Assembly (NCBI GenBank): GCA_021371965.1
Contig: JAJFVE010000096.1
Coordinates: forward strand, 1 to 43,812
Length of the DNA: 43,812 nucleotides
Origin: Planctomycetaceae bacterium
Lineage (GTDB): Bacteria; Planctomycetota; Phycisphaerae; SM23-33
Reading direction: 5' to 3'
Positions 21,621 to 29,900 of this stretch are shown here, piece by piece; within the stretch, counting starts at the first letter, position 1, and each line of letters opens with the position of its first letter. Below the pieces are notes generated by a model. The model was not told the DNA's origin. It saw only the letters and a list, made by a program, of their open reading frames with translations, and ran no database searches. The position numbers were made by a program, and so were the translations under genes.

Positions 21621-23318
21621 ATGGCGACGCAGTATTCTCTCAGCCCCAGCGGCGAAAAATACAAGATCCCCGAGCAGGACGACTACGTCGCCGAGATGAA
21701 GCGGCTGACCAGCTTGGCCAATGCCGCCCGCAAGAACGGCCAGGAGGTCGTCGTCGTCATGGGCGTCGGGTTTGTGGGCGCCGTGATGGCGGCCGTCGTC
21801 GCCGACACCGTCGACAAGAAGACCAAAAAGCCCAGCAAGTTCGTCATCGGCTGCCAGAGGCCCAGCGCGCGGAGCTACTGGAAGATCCCCATGCTCAACG
21901 AGGGCGTCTCGCCGGTCAAGGCCGAGGATCCCGAAGTCGACCCGATGATCGCCCGCTGCGTGCTGGAGAAGAAGACGCTGACGGCCACCTTCAACGCCGA
22001 CTGCCTGACGCTGGCCGACTGCGTGGTCGTCGACGTGCAGTGCGACTACTCCAAGCGCGACCTGGGCAAAATGAAAACCGGCGAGACGGACATGGCCGCC
22101 CTCGAGGCCACCATGCGCACCATCGGCGAGAAGATCCCGCCCAAGTGCCTGGTGCTGATCGAGACGACCGTGGCCCCGGGCACGACGGAGTTCGTGGCCT
22201 GGCCGATCCTGAAGAAGGCCTTCGCCGCCCGCGGGATCGAGCAGACCCCGCTGCTGTCGCACAGCTTCGAGCGCGTGATGCCGGGCAAGGAATACGTCGC
22301 CAGCATCCGCGACTTCTGGCGCGTCTGCAGCGGCTGCGACGCCGAGGCGCGTCAGCGCGTCGAGAAATTCCTGCGCGACGTGCTCAACACCGAGAAGTTC
22401 CCGCTGACGGTGATGGACCGCCCCATCGAGTCCGAGACGACCAAGATCGTCGAGAACTCCTACCGCGCGACGATCCTGGCGTTCCTGCACGAGTGGAGCC
22501 TCTTCTCCGAGCGCAACGGCGTCGACCTGATCAAGGTCATCAACGCCATCAAGATGCGTCCCACGCACAACAACATGATCTTCCCCGGTCCGGGCATCGG
22601 CGGGTACTGCCTGCCCAAGGACGGCGGCCTGGGGTACTGGGCGTACAAGCACATCCTGGGCTTTGAGGACGGCGACGACATCTTCAAGATCAGCCCCACG
22701 GCCATCGACATCAACGACACGCGCGGGCTGCACGTGGCCACGCTGGTGCGCGACGCCCTGCGCAACATGGGGCGCTACATCGCCGGGGCCGACGTGCTGA
22801 TCTGCGGCGCGTCGTACCGCCAGGACGTGGGCGACACACGCTACAGCGGCTCGGAGATGGTCGTCCGCCGCCTGACCGAGATGGGCGCCGAGATGCGCGT
22901 GCATGACCCGTACGTCGAGCACTGGTACGAACTGGAAAGCCAGGACACCTACCCCGCCCCCGGCCATTCGTGGGCAAGGTTCTTCCGAAACCAGGAGCAC
23001 CTCAAGGACCTGCGGATCGAGCAGGACATGGCCAAGGCCCTCAAGGGCGCCGAGGCCGTCATCCTCGCCGTGCCTCACAGCCCGTACCTCAAGCTCACGC
23101 CCGATGACGTGGTGAAGATGGCCGGCGCACCGCTGGCGGTGATCGATTGCTTCGGCATTTTGACCGACGACCAGATCCGCCGCTACTTCGAGCTGGGCTG
23201 CGAGGTGAAAGCCCTCGGCCGCGGGCACATCCAGCGCATCAAGGATGAAGTCCGCCGCAGCGGCAAGAAGCCCGCAAAAGGCAAAGCCTCCGGCGACGAC
23301 GCCTACGCCAGCGCATAA
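21621..23318 (+). CDS. UDP-glucose/GDP-mannose dehydrogenase family protein
   Basis: A 565-residue nucleotide-sugar dehydrogenase, an NAD-dependent enzyme that oxidises a sugar C6 alcohol to a uronate in two steps. The Rossmann motif is VVVMGVGFVGAVMAAVVA; VLIETTVAPGTTEF and ETTKIVENSYRATILAF match the central domain; the catalytic Cys is C330 in GIGGYCLPKDGG; the C-terminal domain has VLICGASYRQDVGDTRYSG. It is longer than the usual 430 or so residues, with an N-terminal extension and insertions. The product (uronate or amino-uronate) would feed exopolysaccharide, consistent with the adjacent PEP-CTERM genes, though that link is inference. Confidence 0.88.
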   Translation: MATQYSLSPSGEKYKIPEQDDYVAEMKRLTSLANAARKNGQEVVVVMGVGFVGAVMAAVVADTVDKKTKKPSKFVIGCQRPSARSYWKIPMLNEGVSPVKAEDPEVDPMIARCVLEKKTLTATFNADCLTLADCVVVDVQCDYSKRDLGKMKTGETDMAALEATMRTIGEKIPPKCLVLIETTVAPGTTEFVAWPILKKAFAARGIEQTPLLSHSFERVMPGKEYVASIRDFWRVCSGCDAEARQRVEKFLRDVLNTEKFPLTVMDRPIESETTKIVENSYRATILAFLHEWSLFSERNGVDLIKVINAIKMRPTHNNMIFPGPGIGGYCLPKDGGLGYWAYKHILGFEDGDDIFKISPTAIDINDTRGLHVATLVRDALRNMGRYIAGADVLICGASYRQDVGDTRYSGSEMVVRRLTEMGAEMRVHDPYVEHWYELESQDTYPAPGHSWARFFRNQEHLKDLRIEQDMAKALKGAEAVILAVPHSPYLKLTPDDVVKMAGAPLAVIDCFGILTDDQIRRYFELGCEVKALGRGHIQRIKDEVRRSGKKPAKGKASGDDAYASA

Positions 23319-23346
23319 TCGGCACGCGATCCCCGACTGACGCACA

Positions 23347-23384
23347 AAAGGGCCGCAAGCGATACTCCTCGCCTGCGGCCCTTT
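23347..23384 (+). terminator. Rho-independent-type terminator of the dehydrogenase gene
   Basis: AAAGGGCCGCA (23347-23357) and TGCGGCCCTTT (23374-23384) pair perfectly; the stem is followed by GTCTT on the plus strand. It lies 28 bp after the stop codon. Confidence 0.75.
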
Positions 23385-23432
23385 GTCTTGGCGGGCTCGC
23401 GCCAAGACACTCTTTCCTGCAGCGGCAAAACG

Positions 23433-23465
23433 AAAGGACCGCAGGCCCCAGCCCTGCGGTCCTTT
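23433..23465 (-). terminator. Rho-independent-type terminator of the PEP-CTERM gene
   Basis: AAAGGACCGCAG (23433-23444) and CTGCGGTCCTTT (23454-23465) pair perfectly. Read on the minus strand the stem is followed by CGTTTTGCC, so it fits the convergent PEP-CTERM gene better. Its design resembles the terminator at 23347-23384. Confidence 0.7.
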
Positions 23466-23489
23466 GTCTGAACTCAGGGAACCAGAAAT

Positions 23490-24194
23490 TTACTTCCTGC
23501 GGCGCCGCAGCGCGGCCAGGCCGCCCAGGGCCAGCAGGCTCATCGTCGCCGGCTCGGGAACGGGCGCCGGATCCAGCAGCAACCCGGCGGTATGGACCCA
23601 CCAAGAGCCGCCGCCCTGGAGGTCAACGATGAATACATCGCCCGCCTGCCCGCTGACGTCGAACTGAACGTAGTCGATATCCAGGTTGCCACCGCCCAGC
23701 GTATCCGTGGCCGCAACGGCGTTGCCCTGGTCGCCCTGGAGATAAACGCGCATCCCTATGGGCGAGTAGTCCGCCCCGCTCCAGTCAACATCCGTGATGA
23801 TGGACATGCGGAACGCGGCGGCCTGGGTGAGCGTCACGGTCCACACCGGCACCCAGTTACCGTTACCCGCCTGCGGTCCGTATTGACAGCCGACAGTGGT
23901 GTTGGGCACGTCGGCAGCCGGAACCTGCCCCGGATCGTCGATCTGGTCGCCATAGCTCCAGAAGTAACCGATGGGATCATTGATGGAACCATAGACCGGT
24001 TGCTTGTAGTTATTCAGGACGCGCCAGCCGTCCGTGCCGTAATAGCTGTCGGCGTCGCCCGGCTTGGCCACGCTGGTCGAACCCCATGCCTCGTGGGTCG
24101 TCTGATCCAGACCGACGTAGCTGACTGACGCCGCCCGGGCGCTGAGCCCAAGTCCGAGGATTACCGCTATCATCACCGTCCACATGTTTCTCAT
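23490..24194 (-). CDS. PEP-CTERM surface protein
   Basis: A 234-residue exported protein. It starts with a signal peptide (MWTVMIAVILGLGLSARAA) and ends in a PEP-CTERM sorting tag: PVPEPATMSLLALGGLAAL followed by arginines. Such tags are recognised by exosortase and are linked to exopolysaccharide-producing bacteria. The mature part (Trp/Gly/Asp-rich, with DVSGQAGDVFIVDLQGGGSW) has no family I recognise, perhaps a carbohydrate-binding-like beta sandwich. ATG at 24194 is used because GGAG lies 8 nt upstream; GTG nine nt earlier is an alternative. Leader, signal peptide and tag are nearly the same as in the neighbouring upstream gene. No exosortase gene is in the window. Confidence 0.88.
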   Translation of the reverse strand: MRNMWTVMIAVILGLGLSARAASVSYVGLDQTTHEAWGSTSVAKPGDADSYYGTDGWRVLNNYKQPVYGSINDPIGYFWSYGDQIDDPGQVPAADVPNTTVGCQYGPQAGNGNWVPVWTVTLTQAAAFRMSIITDVDWSGADYSPIGMRVYLQGDQGNAVAATDTLGGGNLDIDYVQFDVSGQAGDVFIVDLQGGGSWWVHTAGLLLDPAPVPEPATMSLLALGGLAALRRRRK

Positions 24195-24286
24195 CGCTGT
24201 CACTCCGATTGGCGCGACCGCCCGGGAACGTGGCGGACCGCTGTGCTGAGGAGGTTTCTCGCGCTCCCGACGAGGCGCATCCCTGC
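24195..24286 (-). promoter_or_regulatory. Duplicated structured leader, copy A
   Basis: This 92-nt stretch directly before the start codon matches copy B (25116-25207) at 86 of 92 positions. GGGAGCG (24268-24262, minus strand) can pair with CGTTCCC (24230-24224); copy B has CGCTCCC, so the change keeps a G-U pair. A CCTCCT segment inside the stem loop could face the GGAG ribosome binding site. It may be a cis-regulatory RNA; it does not match any riboswitch consensus I know. Confidence 0.5.
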
Positions 24287-24320
24287 AGTCCTTTTGCCTG
24301 CACTCAAGGATCGCAGTACG

Positions 24321-25115
24321 CTATTTGCGGCGGCGCAGCAGCGCGGCCAGACCGCCCAGGGCCAGCAGGCTCATCGTCGCCGGCTCGGGAACGATCACTC
24401 CCGGGAAGGTCGACAGTGCGTTGCCGGCCTGTCCGGCCAGGCGGATCTCTTCCATCTCGGCGAAGGTCAAGACGCGGTTCCAGATGGCCAGATCGTCCTG
24501 GTCGTTGTCTCCGGCCCCGGCCACGAAGAGGTTGAGGCCTGAGTCGATGGAGGAACCGGCGCCCATCACGCTGGGGACCGGATCCGTCCATTTATGAAAC
24601 TGGGTTTCGGGGTCATACGCCCGTCCGGTGAAGGTTCCGGTGTCGGCATCAAAGGTAAGGACTTCGAAAATCCACGCCGTGCCCCACGTGCCATGGTTCC
24701 ATTCGCCCCGCTGGCCGGCGCCGGAGGCGTTTCGGTTCTCATGGCGTTGCAGTGCCCCATCCACATACGTGTAGAAACCCTGGGCGCCATAGGTCTGGTT
24801 GCCTGTAGCCGCGCCGTTGCCGCCGTTGTAGTCGCGAATCCAGTGGGAGATGGTGAAACTCCCGCTGCCCAAGTGGATCGGCAGCTCCAGTTTGCCTGCC
24901 GAACCGGACTTGTCGGCAAAGCCGCCCAACTGTCCGCCCGCGGCCGTGATGGCGATGGAACCGCCGCCAACGACCGTCGCGTCATAGCTGCCGACCACGT
25001 CCTGCATGTCAGCGTCGAAGGGGAGATAGGCTACCAGTCCGTCGCTGATAGCCGCATGGGCGCTGAGGCCCAGCCCGAGGACCACCGCCGTCATTACCAT
25101 CCACATGTGTTTCAT
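24321..25115 (-). CDS. PEP-CTERM protein with LamG-like (concanavalin A) domain
   Basis: A 264-residue exported protein with a signal peptide (MVMTAVVLGLGLSAHAA) and the tag VPEPATMSLLALGGLAAL plus arginines. The middle part starts GLVAYLPFDADMQDVVGSYD and contains GSFTISHWIRDYNG, LFVAGAGDNDQDDLAIWNRVL and EMEEIRLAG, a classic LamG/laminin-G-like fold that binds glycans or proteins at the cell surface. Start ATG 25115 follows GGAG by 8 nt. It lies upstream of the other PEP-CTERM gene on the same strand with a 126-bp spacer. The two genes share leader, signal peptide and tag but not the mature sequence. Confidence 0.9.
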   Translation of the reverse strand: MKHMWMVMTAVVLGLGLSAHAAISDGLVAYLPFDADMQDVVGSYDATVVGGGSIAITAAGGQLGGFADKSGSAGKLELPIHLGSGSFTISHWIRDYNGGNGAATGNQTYGAQGFYTYVDGALQRHENRNASGAGQRGEWNHGTWGTAWIFEVLTFDADTGTFTGRAYDPETQFHKWTDPVPSVMGAGSSIDSGLNLFVAGAGDNDQDDLAIWNRVLTFAEMEEIRLAGQAGNALSTFPGVIVPEPATMSLLALGGLAALLRRRK

Positions 25116-25207
25116 CGCTGTCACTCCGATTGGTACGGCCGCCCGGGAGCGTGGCGGACCGCTATGCTGAGGAGGTTTCTCGCGCTCCCCACGAGGCGCA
25201 TCCCTGC
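25116..25207 (-). promoter_or_regulatory. Duplicated structured leader, copy B
   Basis: Partner of 24195-24286 with six differences in 92 nt. GGGAGCG (25189-25183) pairs perfectly with CGCTCCC (25151-25145), enclosing the conserved GAGAAACCTCCTCAGCA. Upstream, 25208-25335 has no recognised gene. Confidence 0.5.
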
Positions 25208-25335
25208 GAACTGTTCAAGCATTCAGACGGGATTCTACCATAGAGGGGAATGGCGCAACGATTTACGGACATTGCGCATTGTCATGTGGTGCATTTCACG
25301 GTATTCTAGTAATCAGTCGCAAGAGGACTTGATGG

Positions 25336-26163
25336 ATGGCAATTCGTAAGATCAGCGCTATCGCGGCCTCCAACGAGGATGCTTATGGCGGCGTGGTTTC
25401 CGGCCAGGGCTTGAGCTATCTGAAGGAACTGGGAATCGACGGCGTCGGACACAGACGCTGGACGCCTCGCTTTCGACAGACCGAATCGCGCGTGAGCGTT
25501 TCGGTCATCGGCGTGGTCGCGGCCGGGCGGGTGGAACTGGCCTGGGGCGCCCAGCGGACTGCGCTGACGCGCGGGCACGTATATCTGGTGCCGGCGGGCT
25601 GCACGGCCGCCTGGCGGCAAGAGGGCAAGTCGGCCAGCTCGGTCTGGGTCACGTACTCGCCGGGTCCGTCCAACCCTCTGGCGGCGTTGGGCGGTCCCGC
25701 CAGCTGCGGCGGGGGGATCGCCCTGGTGGCGTGCGTGGCGGAACTGTGCCGCGAGTACTACGGCCGGGCACGCCCGGGGCTGCTGGCCCGATGGGCGGGC
25801 GTTGTCGACGCGGTGGCGCGGGGACTTGCGGAGACCGCCGGATCGCATGGAGACCTGGAAAACCTCTGGCAGCACGTGGCCGCCGAGCCCGCGCGGCGGT
25901 GGCGCGTGGCGGAGCTTGCCCGCATGCTGGGCGTCACGCGCCAGCACTTCTGCAGCCTCTGCCGCGCGCAACTGGGCCGCTCGCCCATGCAGGAACTGCT
26001 GCGCCTGCGGATGGAACACGCGGCGGCCTTGCTCACCGCCACCGACGTGCCCGTCGCCCGCGTGGCGCCGCAGGTAGGCTACGACGATCCGTTCGTGTTC
26101 TCCCGCGCGTTCAAGACCCACTTCGCCCGCAGCCCCCTGCTCTTCCGCCGCGATCACCGCTGA
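25336..26163 (+). CDS. AraC-family transcriptional regulator
   Basis: A 275-residue regulator. The N-terminal half looks like a cupin-type sensing domain (VELAWGAQRTALTRGHVYLVPAGCTAAWRQ). The C-terminal 100 residues contain two helix-turn-helix motifs: WRVAELARMLGVTRQHFCSL and VAPQVGYDDPFVFSRAFKTH, the AraC signature. Such proteins usually switch on sugar-use genes when the N-terminal domain binds a ligand. It lies immediately before the three secreted paralogues on the same strand (about 130 bp gap) and divergently from the PEP-CTERM genes, so either set could be its target. ATG at 25336 is preceded by GAGG. Confidence 0.92.
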   Translation: MAIRKISAIAASNEDAYGGVVSGQGLSYLKELGIDGVGHRRWTPRFRQTESRVSVSVIGVVAAGRVELAWGAQRTALTRGHVYLVPAGCTAAWRQEGKSASSVWVTYSPGPSNPLAALGGPASCGGGIALVACVAELCREYYGRARPGLLARWAGVVDAVARGLAETAGSHGDLENLWQHVAAEPARRWRVAELARMLGVTRQHFCSLCRAQLGRSPMQELLRLRMEHAAALLTATDVPVARVAPQVGYDDPFVFSRAFKTHFARSPLLFRRDHR

Positions 26164-26290
26164 AGAAGAGCTTCGAAAGACTCTGCCCGGCTCAGCAACT
26201 CTGATGGCCCATTCGCCTTTGCCGCGGGTTTCAACATTGTTTCCGCGGCAGTCGTCTGACACAATGAACCGTCTGCAGAGGCCATCCACC

Positions 26291-27802
26291 ATGACAGCCA
26301 GACTATCGATTTGCATCGCAGTAATCGTTCTTGCCGCTGCCCCTGCATCGGCGGCCTTGCCGCCGGGGTGCATCGCCTGGGCCGACAACCCCAACTACGT
26401 CCACCCGCCGCTGAAGTGCCTGGAACTGCACACGCGCATCACCGAGTATCCCATTAGCGCCTGGTGCTTCCACGGCATGGAGGATGACAAGAGCCCCTAT
26501 AACGAAAAGTTCGTCCGCGACTTCAAGGCCATCGGCTTCAACGTGCTCATCGACGACGAGCGGATTTTGCCCTTCGCCGAGAAAGTCGGCGGCGTGAAGG
26601 TCCAGCTCTGCGGCGCGCGCACCACGGCAAAGAGCAAGGCCACGTTCTATCAGCCCGCCGAGGCACTCGACGCGAACTTCTTCAAGAACCCCGCCATCGG
26701 CGACCACCCGATGCTGCAGGGCATCATCGTCGGCGACAACGGCGGCGGCTTCGACCCGCGCGAGATCAACACGGCCCAGTGGCTCAAGAAGGAGCACCCG
26801 CACGTCGTGGCGATCATGTCGCTGTATTCCTACAGCCCCCAGCAGGGCAACACGCCCCTGCGCATCCTGCACATGCAGAGTTATCCGTACATGCCCGGAC
26901 GCCGCGGCTACAGCACCGGCCGGGCGGCGCGGCGCTACTGCGAGCAGCTCGACCGCGACCGGCAGTTCTGCAACGCCAACGACATGGCCCTGTTCGAATG
27001 CTACGCCGGCGACACGACCTTCACCTGCGTGCGATTCCAGATGATGTGTGCCATGGCCTACGGCGCCCAGGGGCTGAGCAACTTCTGCTACTCGCCCCAT
27101 CGCATGCCCGCCTACAAGCCCGACAATCCGCTGGTGCCGCAGTGGTACAAGCTGCACCGCTACACGATCGACGTGCTCGGCCGGCACCTCTGGGGCACGC
27201 GCAGCATCGAGGTTCTCGGCGGTGAGCACGCCTCCGCCAAGACCTTCGGCCCGGACCAACTCGTCGTCGCAGCCTCCGAAAACCTGATGGCCGGATTGCT
27301 GACGCCCGAGGCCCGCTTCAAGGCCAAGGACACCGCCGTTGCCGAGTACATCCTCGTCGTCGACAAGCGGGTCAACTTCCGCCCGTTCGAGCCGGACAAG
27401 GATCCGGCGGCGCGGGATGCGTTTGTGACGCTGACGGCCAAGATCCCGGCCGTCGAAGTGCTCGACGCCGAGGCCACCAAGGACGCCAAGATCCGCAAGA
27501 TCGTACCGGGGTTCAAAGTGCGCTTCACCGCCAGCGGCGGCGAGGCGGTGCTGCTGCGCGTCGCGCCGGACCTGGAGAAACTGCTGGGCGGCACGGAAGC
27601 CCTGGCGCTGTATACTCAGATCAACACCGCCCTGGCCGCGGCAGTGCAGGGCAAAGGCGATATCGCCAAGGCGGTCGCGGCCGCCAAGGCCGACGCGGCG
27701 AAGCTCAAGGGCCTGCTGACCGGCGTGGAGGCCGCCCAGGCCGCCGACACGCTCAAACGCCTCGACGCGGCCATTGACGCCGCGGCGGCCCGGAAAGATT
27801 AG
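26291..27802 (+). CDS. Secreted TIM-barrel-like protein of unknown function, paralogue 1
   Basis: A 503-residue protein with signal peptide (SICIAVIVLAAAPASA). Segments shared with two following paralogues: YPISAWCFHG, FKAIGFNVLIDD, LPFAEKVGG, GDHPMLQGIIVGDNGG, KKEHPHV, RILHMQSYPY, ALFECYAGD, MAYGAQGLSNFCYSPHRM and LGRHLWGTRS. The alternation of strands and the GAQGL/FCY motif resemble glycoside-hydrolase TIM barrels such as GH42-like proteins, where LxGxxxGDEP is common, but here GDNG replaces GDEP. The conserved Glu of FECY is a candidate catalytic residue. The tail is an Ala/Lys-rich helix. I chose ATG 26291 for the signal peptide; ATG 26264 is possible. The TAG stop is followed by palindromes. 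Confidence 0.8.
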   Translation: MTARLSICIAVIVLAAAPASAALPPGCIAWADNPNYVHPPLKCLELHTRITEYPISAWCFHGMEDDKSPYNEKFVRDFKAIGFNVLIDDERILPFAEKVGGVKVQLCGARTTAKSKATFYQPAEALDANFFKNPAIGDHPMLQGIIVGDNGGGFDPREINTAQWLKKEHPHVVAIMSLYSYSPQQGNTPLRILHMQSYPYMPGRRGYSTGRAARRYCEQLDRDRQFCNANDMALFECYAGDTTFTCVRFQMMCAMAYGAQGLSNFCYSPHRMPAYKPDNPLVPQWYKLHRYTIDVLGRHLWGTRSIEVLGGEHASAKTFGPDQLVVAASENLMAGLLTPEARFKAKDTAVAEYILVVDKRVNFRPFEPDKDPAARDAFVTLTAKIPAVEVLDAEATKDAKIRKIVPGFKVRFTASGGEAVLLRVAPDLEKLLGGTEALALYTQINTALAAAVQGKGDIAKAVAAAKADAAKLKGLLTGVEAAQAADTLKRLDAAIDAAAARKD

Positions 27803-27805
27803 TGG

Positions 27806-27890
27806 CACGGGCGTCTCGCCCGTGCGTGGCATGGCCGTCTCGGCCATGCGGGGGAAAGAACGAAGCAAGAGCATGGGCGAGACGCCCATG
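27806..27890. repeat. Array of 19-bp palindromes behind paralogue 1
   Basis: Three palindromes: CACGGGC-GTCTC-GCCCGTG (27806-27824), CATGGCC-GTCTC-GGCCATG (27830-27848) and CATGGGC-GAGAC-GCCCATG (27872-27890). A decayed copy lies at 27904-27932. Stems differ by compensatory changes while the 19-bp size is fixed. The array fills the spacer between paralogues 1 and 2, and its frames are open but not coding. Confidence 0.85.
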
Positions 27891-27944
27891 CCACACGGCA
27901 AGAGCATGGGCTGCCAAAAAAACGCCCGTGCCACGGAGATAGCC

Positions 27945-29633
27945 ATGAAGGTTTTCAAGATCAGCACGTTCCTTGGCATTCTGCTCCTCTGCGGCGCCGC
28001 TTTCGCCCAGGAGGAGATGACCGAGAAGGAAGACAACGCCCCAGCCGCGAAGGAAGAGCCCGCGGCCTCGCAACCAGCGAAGAAGTGGCCGCCCGGGGCC
28101 GGCACCAAGGAATGGAAAGACACCGAGTTCGTCCACCCGCCGATCAAGTCGCACGAGCTATATAAGAGGATGCACGAGTTCCCCGTCAGCGCGTGGTGCT
28201 TCCACGGCCAAAAGGGCCAGTCGCCCTACGCCGAGAAGTACGTGCGCGACTTCAAGGCCGTCGGGTTCAACGTCATGATCGACGACCCGAAGATCCTCCC
28301 CTTCGCCGAGAAAGTCGGCGGCGTGTGGGTACAGATCGGCGAGACCAAGACCATCTTCGGCAAGAGCCCGCAGTACCTGGAGAGCTACGTCTTCCAGGGC
28401 AAGTGGGGCGACCACCCGCTGCTGCAGGGCATTATCCTGGGCGACAACGGCCGCGGGTTTGGCGGCAATGAAAAACGCGTCGCCACGTGGCTCAAGAAAG
28501 AGCACCCGCACGTGGCGCCGATCATGTCGAACTACCCCTGCCGCGTCAGCGGCGACAGCGACCTGCGCATCCTGCACATGCAGAATTATCCGTACCTGCG
28601 AGGGGCACGCGGCGAGAAGGCCGCCAACGCCTACCTGGGCCAGTGCAACAGCGACCGCAACGTCTGCAACCGCGAGAAGCTGGCCATGTGGGAATGCTAC
28701 GGCGGCGGGGCGCCGTATAGCTGCGTGCAGTTCCAGATGATCGGGGCGATGGCCTACGGCGCGCAGGGCCTGTCGAACTTCTGCTACTCGCCCCACCGCA
28801 TGACGATGTACACCCCCGGCAGCGACATGATCCCCAAATGGTACGCGATGCATCAGTACATCATCCACGTGCTCGGCCGCCACGTCTGGGGCCTGCGGTC
28901 GATGGACGTTCTGCACGCCGTCTGCGGCGGCGCGCACAAGGGCGCGTCCGTGTACGACGCCGGGCAACTGGTCCTGCGCGGCAGTGAATTCACCATGGTC
29001 GGCCTGCTGACTCCCGAGGAGAAGTTCTATTCCGCCAACGCCGCCGATCGCGAGATTCCCGAGTACTTCATGCTCGTCGACAAGCGCACCGGCGGCAGCA
29101 CCCCGCCCGCGCGCCAGGTGGGCATCATGCTCTCGCCGAAAGTGTCGGCCGTCGAGTTGATCGACGCCAACGCCACCAAGGATGCCAAGATCCGCCAGAT
29201 CGTGCCGGCCTTCAAGGTGCGCGTGAACATGGAAGGCAGCTACGGCGTGATGCTGCGCGTGGCCCCGGACATGGAGACCCTCTTGGGCGGGCCCGAGGGC
29301 GCCAAGCTCTACGCCAAGATCAACACTGCCATGGCCGCCCTGCAGGCCAAGGCCACCCCGCCCGCCCCGGCCGGCCAGACCAAACTCGGCGCCGAAGGCC
29401 CGGCCGCCAAGCCCGAGGCCGACCTGCCGCTGGTCAAGGTTGACGCCGGCGAGGTCGACAAGACCGTCGCGGCCGCCAAGACTGACGCAACAGCCCTGGC
29501 CAAGGTCCTCGACGCCGCTGCCACCGCTGGCAAGATTTCCAAGGAACAGGCCGCCGACACGATCAAGCGCCTCAACGACGCCATCGACGCCACAGCCGCC
29601 GAGACCAAAGATCCCAAGCCCAGCGCGTCATAG
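27945..29633 (+). CDS. Secreted TIM-barrel-like protein of unknown function, paralogue 2
   Basis: A 562-residue paralogue with a signal peptide (MKVFKISTFLGILLLCGAAF) followed by a low-complexity Glu/Ala/Pro linker (about 22-50). Core motifs match paralogue 1: FPVSAWCFHG, FKAVGFNVMIDD, FAEKVGGVWVQ, GDHPLLQGIILGDNGRG, MWECYGGGA, MAYGAQGLSNFCYSPHRM, LGRHVWGLRS. A C-terminal helical segment (LAKVLDAAATAGKISKEQAA and on) is shared with paralogue 3. The upstream frame is open through the palindrome array, but the ATG at 27945 starts the signal peptide and follows CGGAG. The stop TAG is directly followed by another palindrome array. Confidence 0.8.
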   Translation: MKVFKISTFLGILLLCGAAFAQEEMTEKEDNAPAAKEEPAASQPAKKWPPGAGTKEWKDTEFVHPPIKSHELYKRMHEFPVSAWCFHGQKGQSPYAEKYVRDFKAVGFNVMIDDPKILPFAEKVGGVWVQIGETKTIFGKSPQYLESYVFQGKWGDHPLLQGIILGDNGRGFGGNEKRVATWLKKEHPHVAPIMSNYPCRVSGDSDLRILHMQNYPYLRGARGEKAANAYLGQCNSDRNVCNREKLAMWECYGGGAPYSCVQFQMIGAMAYGAQGLSNFCYSPHRMTMYTPGSDMIPKWYAMHQYIIHVLGRHVWGLRSMDVLHAVCGGAHKGASVYDAGQLVLRGSEFTMVGLLTPEEKFYSANAADREIPEYFMLVDKRTGGSTPPARQVGIMLSPKVSAVELIDANATKDAKIRQIVPAFKVRVNMEGSYGVMLRVAPDMETLLGGPEGAKLYAKINTAMAALQAKATPPAPAGQTKLGAEGPAAKPEADLPLVKVDAGEVDKTVAAAKTDATALAKVLDAAATAGKISKEQAADTIKRLNDAIDATAAETKDPKPSAS

Positions 29634-29865
29634 CATGGGCGTCTCGCCCGCCAGTGGCATGGGCGTCCCGCCCATGCTCTGGCTCCGTGGCATGGGCGTC
29701 TCGCCCATGCTCTAGCTTTGTCCTCTGGCGGGCGAGACGCCCGCCAGTGCATGGCCGGGACGGCCATGCCACACAGCCCATGCTCTTGTCGTGTGGCATG
29801 GGCGTCTCGCCCATGCATCCCTGAACTTTGCACGATCAGGGACACGCACAACGGAGTTGTGCGTG
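29634..29865. repeat. Array of palindromes behind paralogue 2
   Basis: 19-bp palindromes at 29634-29652 (half-mismatched), 29658-29676, 29691-29709, 29727-29745 (GGCGGGC-GAGAC-GCCCGCC), 29750-29768 (CATGGCC-GGGAC-GGCCATG) and 29797-29815, then a different hairpin CACGCACAAC-GGA-GTTGTGCGTG at 29843-29865. The first unit starts immediately after TAG. The block 29687-29786 recurs at 31556-31655 with two mismatches. Confidence 0.88.
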
Positions 29866-29900
29866 GCACCCCCGACAGGTTTTGTCCGCCGAGGTGACCG

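Noticed and set aside
20853..23405. 850-codon minus-strand frame
   Set aside because: Antisense of the beta-CASP and nucleotide-sugar dehydrogenase genes, both of which have clear motifs. GC-rich codon bias makes such frames long.
24195..25207. c-di-GMP, cobalamin or other known riboswitch in the PEP-CTERM leaders
   Set aside because: I compared the conserved leader with consensus elements I remember (for example the GEMM core) and found no match; it is reported only as an unknown structured leader.
27774..27944. N-terminal extension of paralogue 2 through the palindrome array
   Set aside because: The frame is open but encodes repeated Gly/Thr/Pro/Met from the palindromes; the signal peptide starts at 27945.
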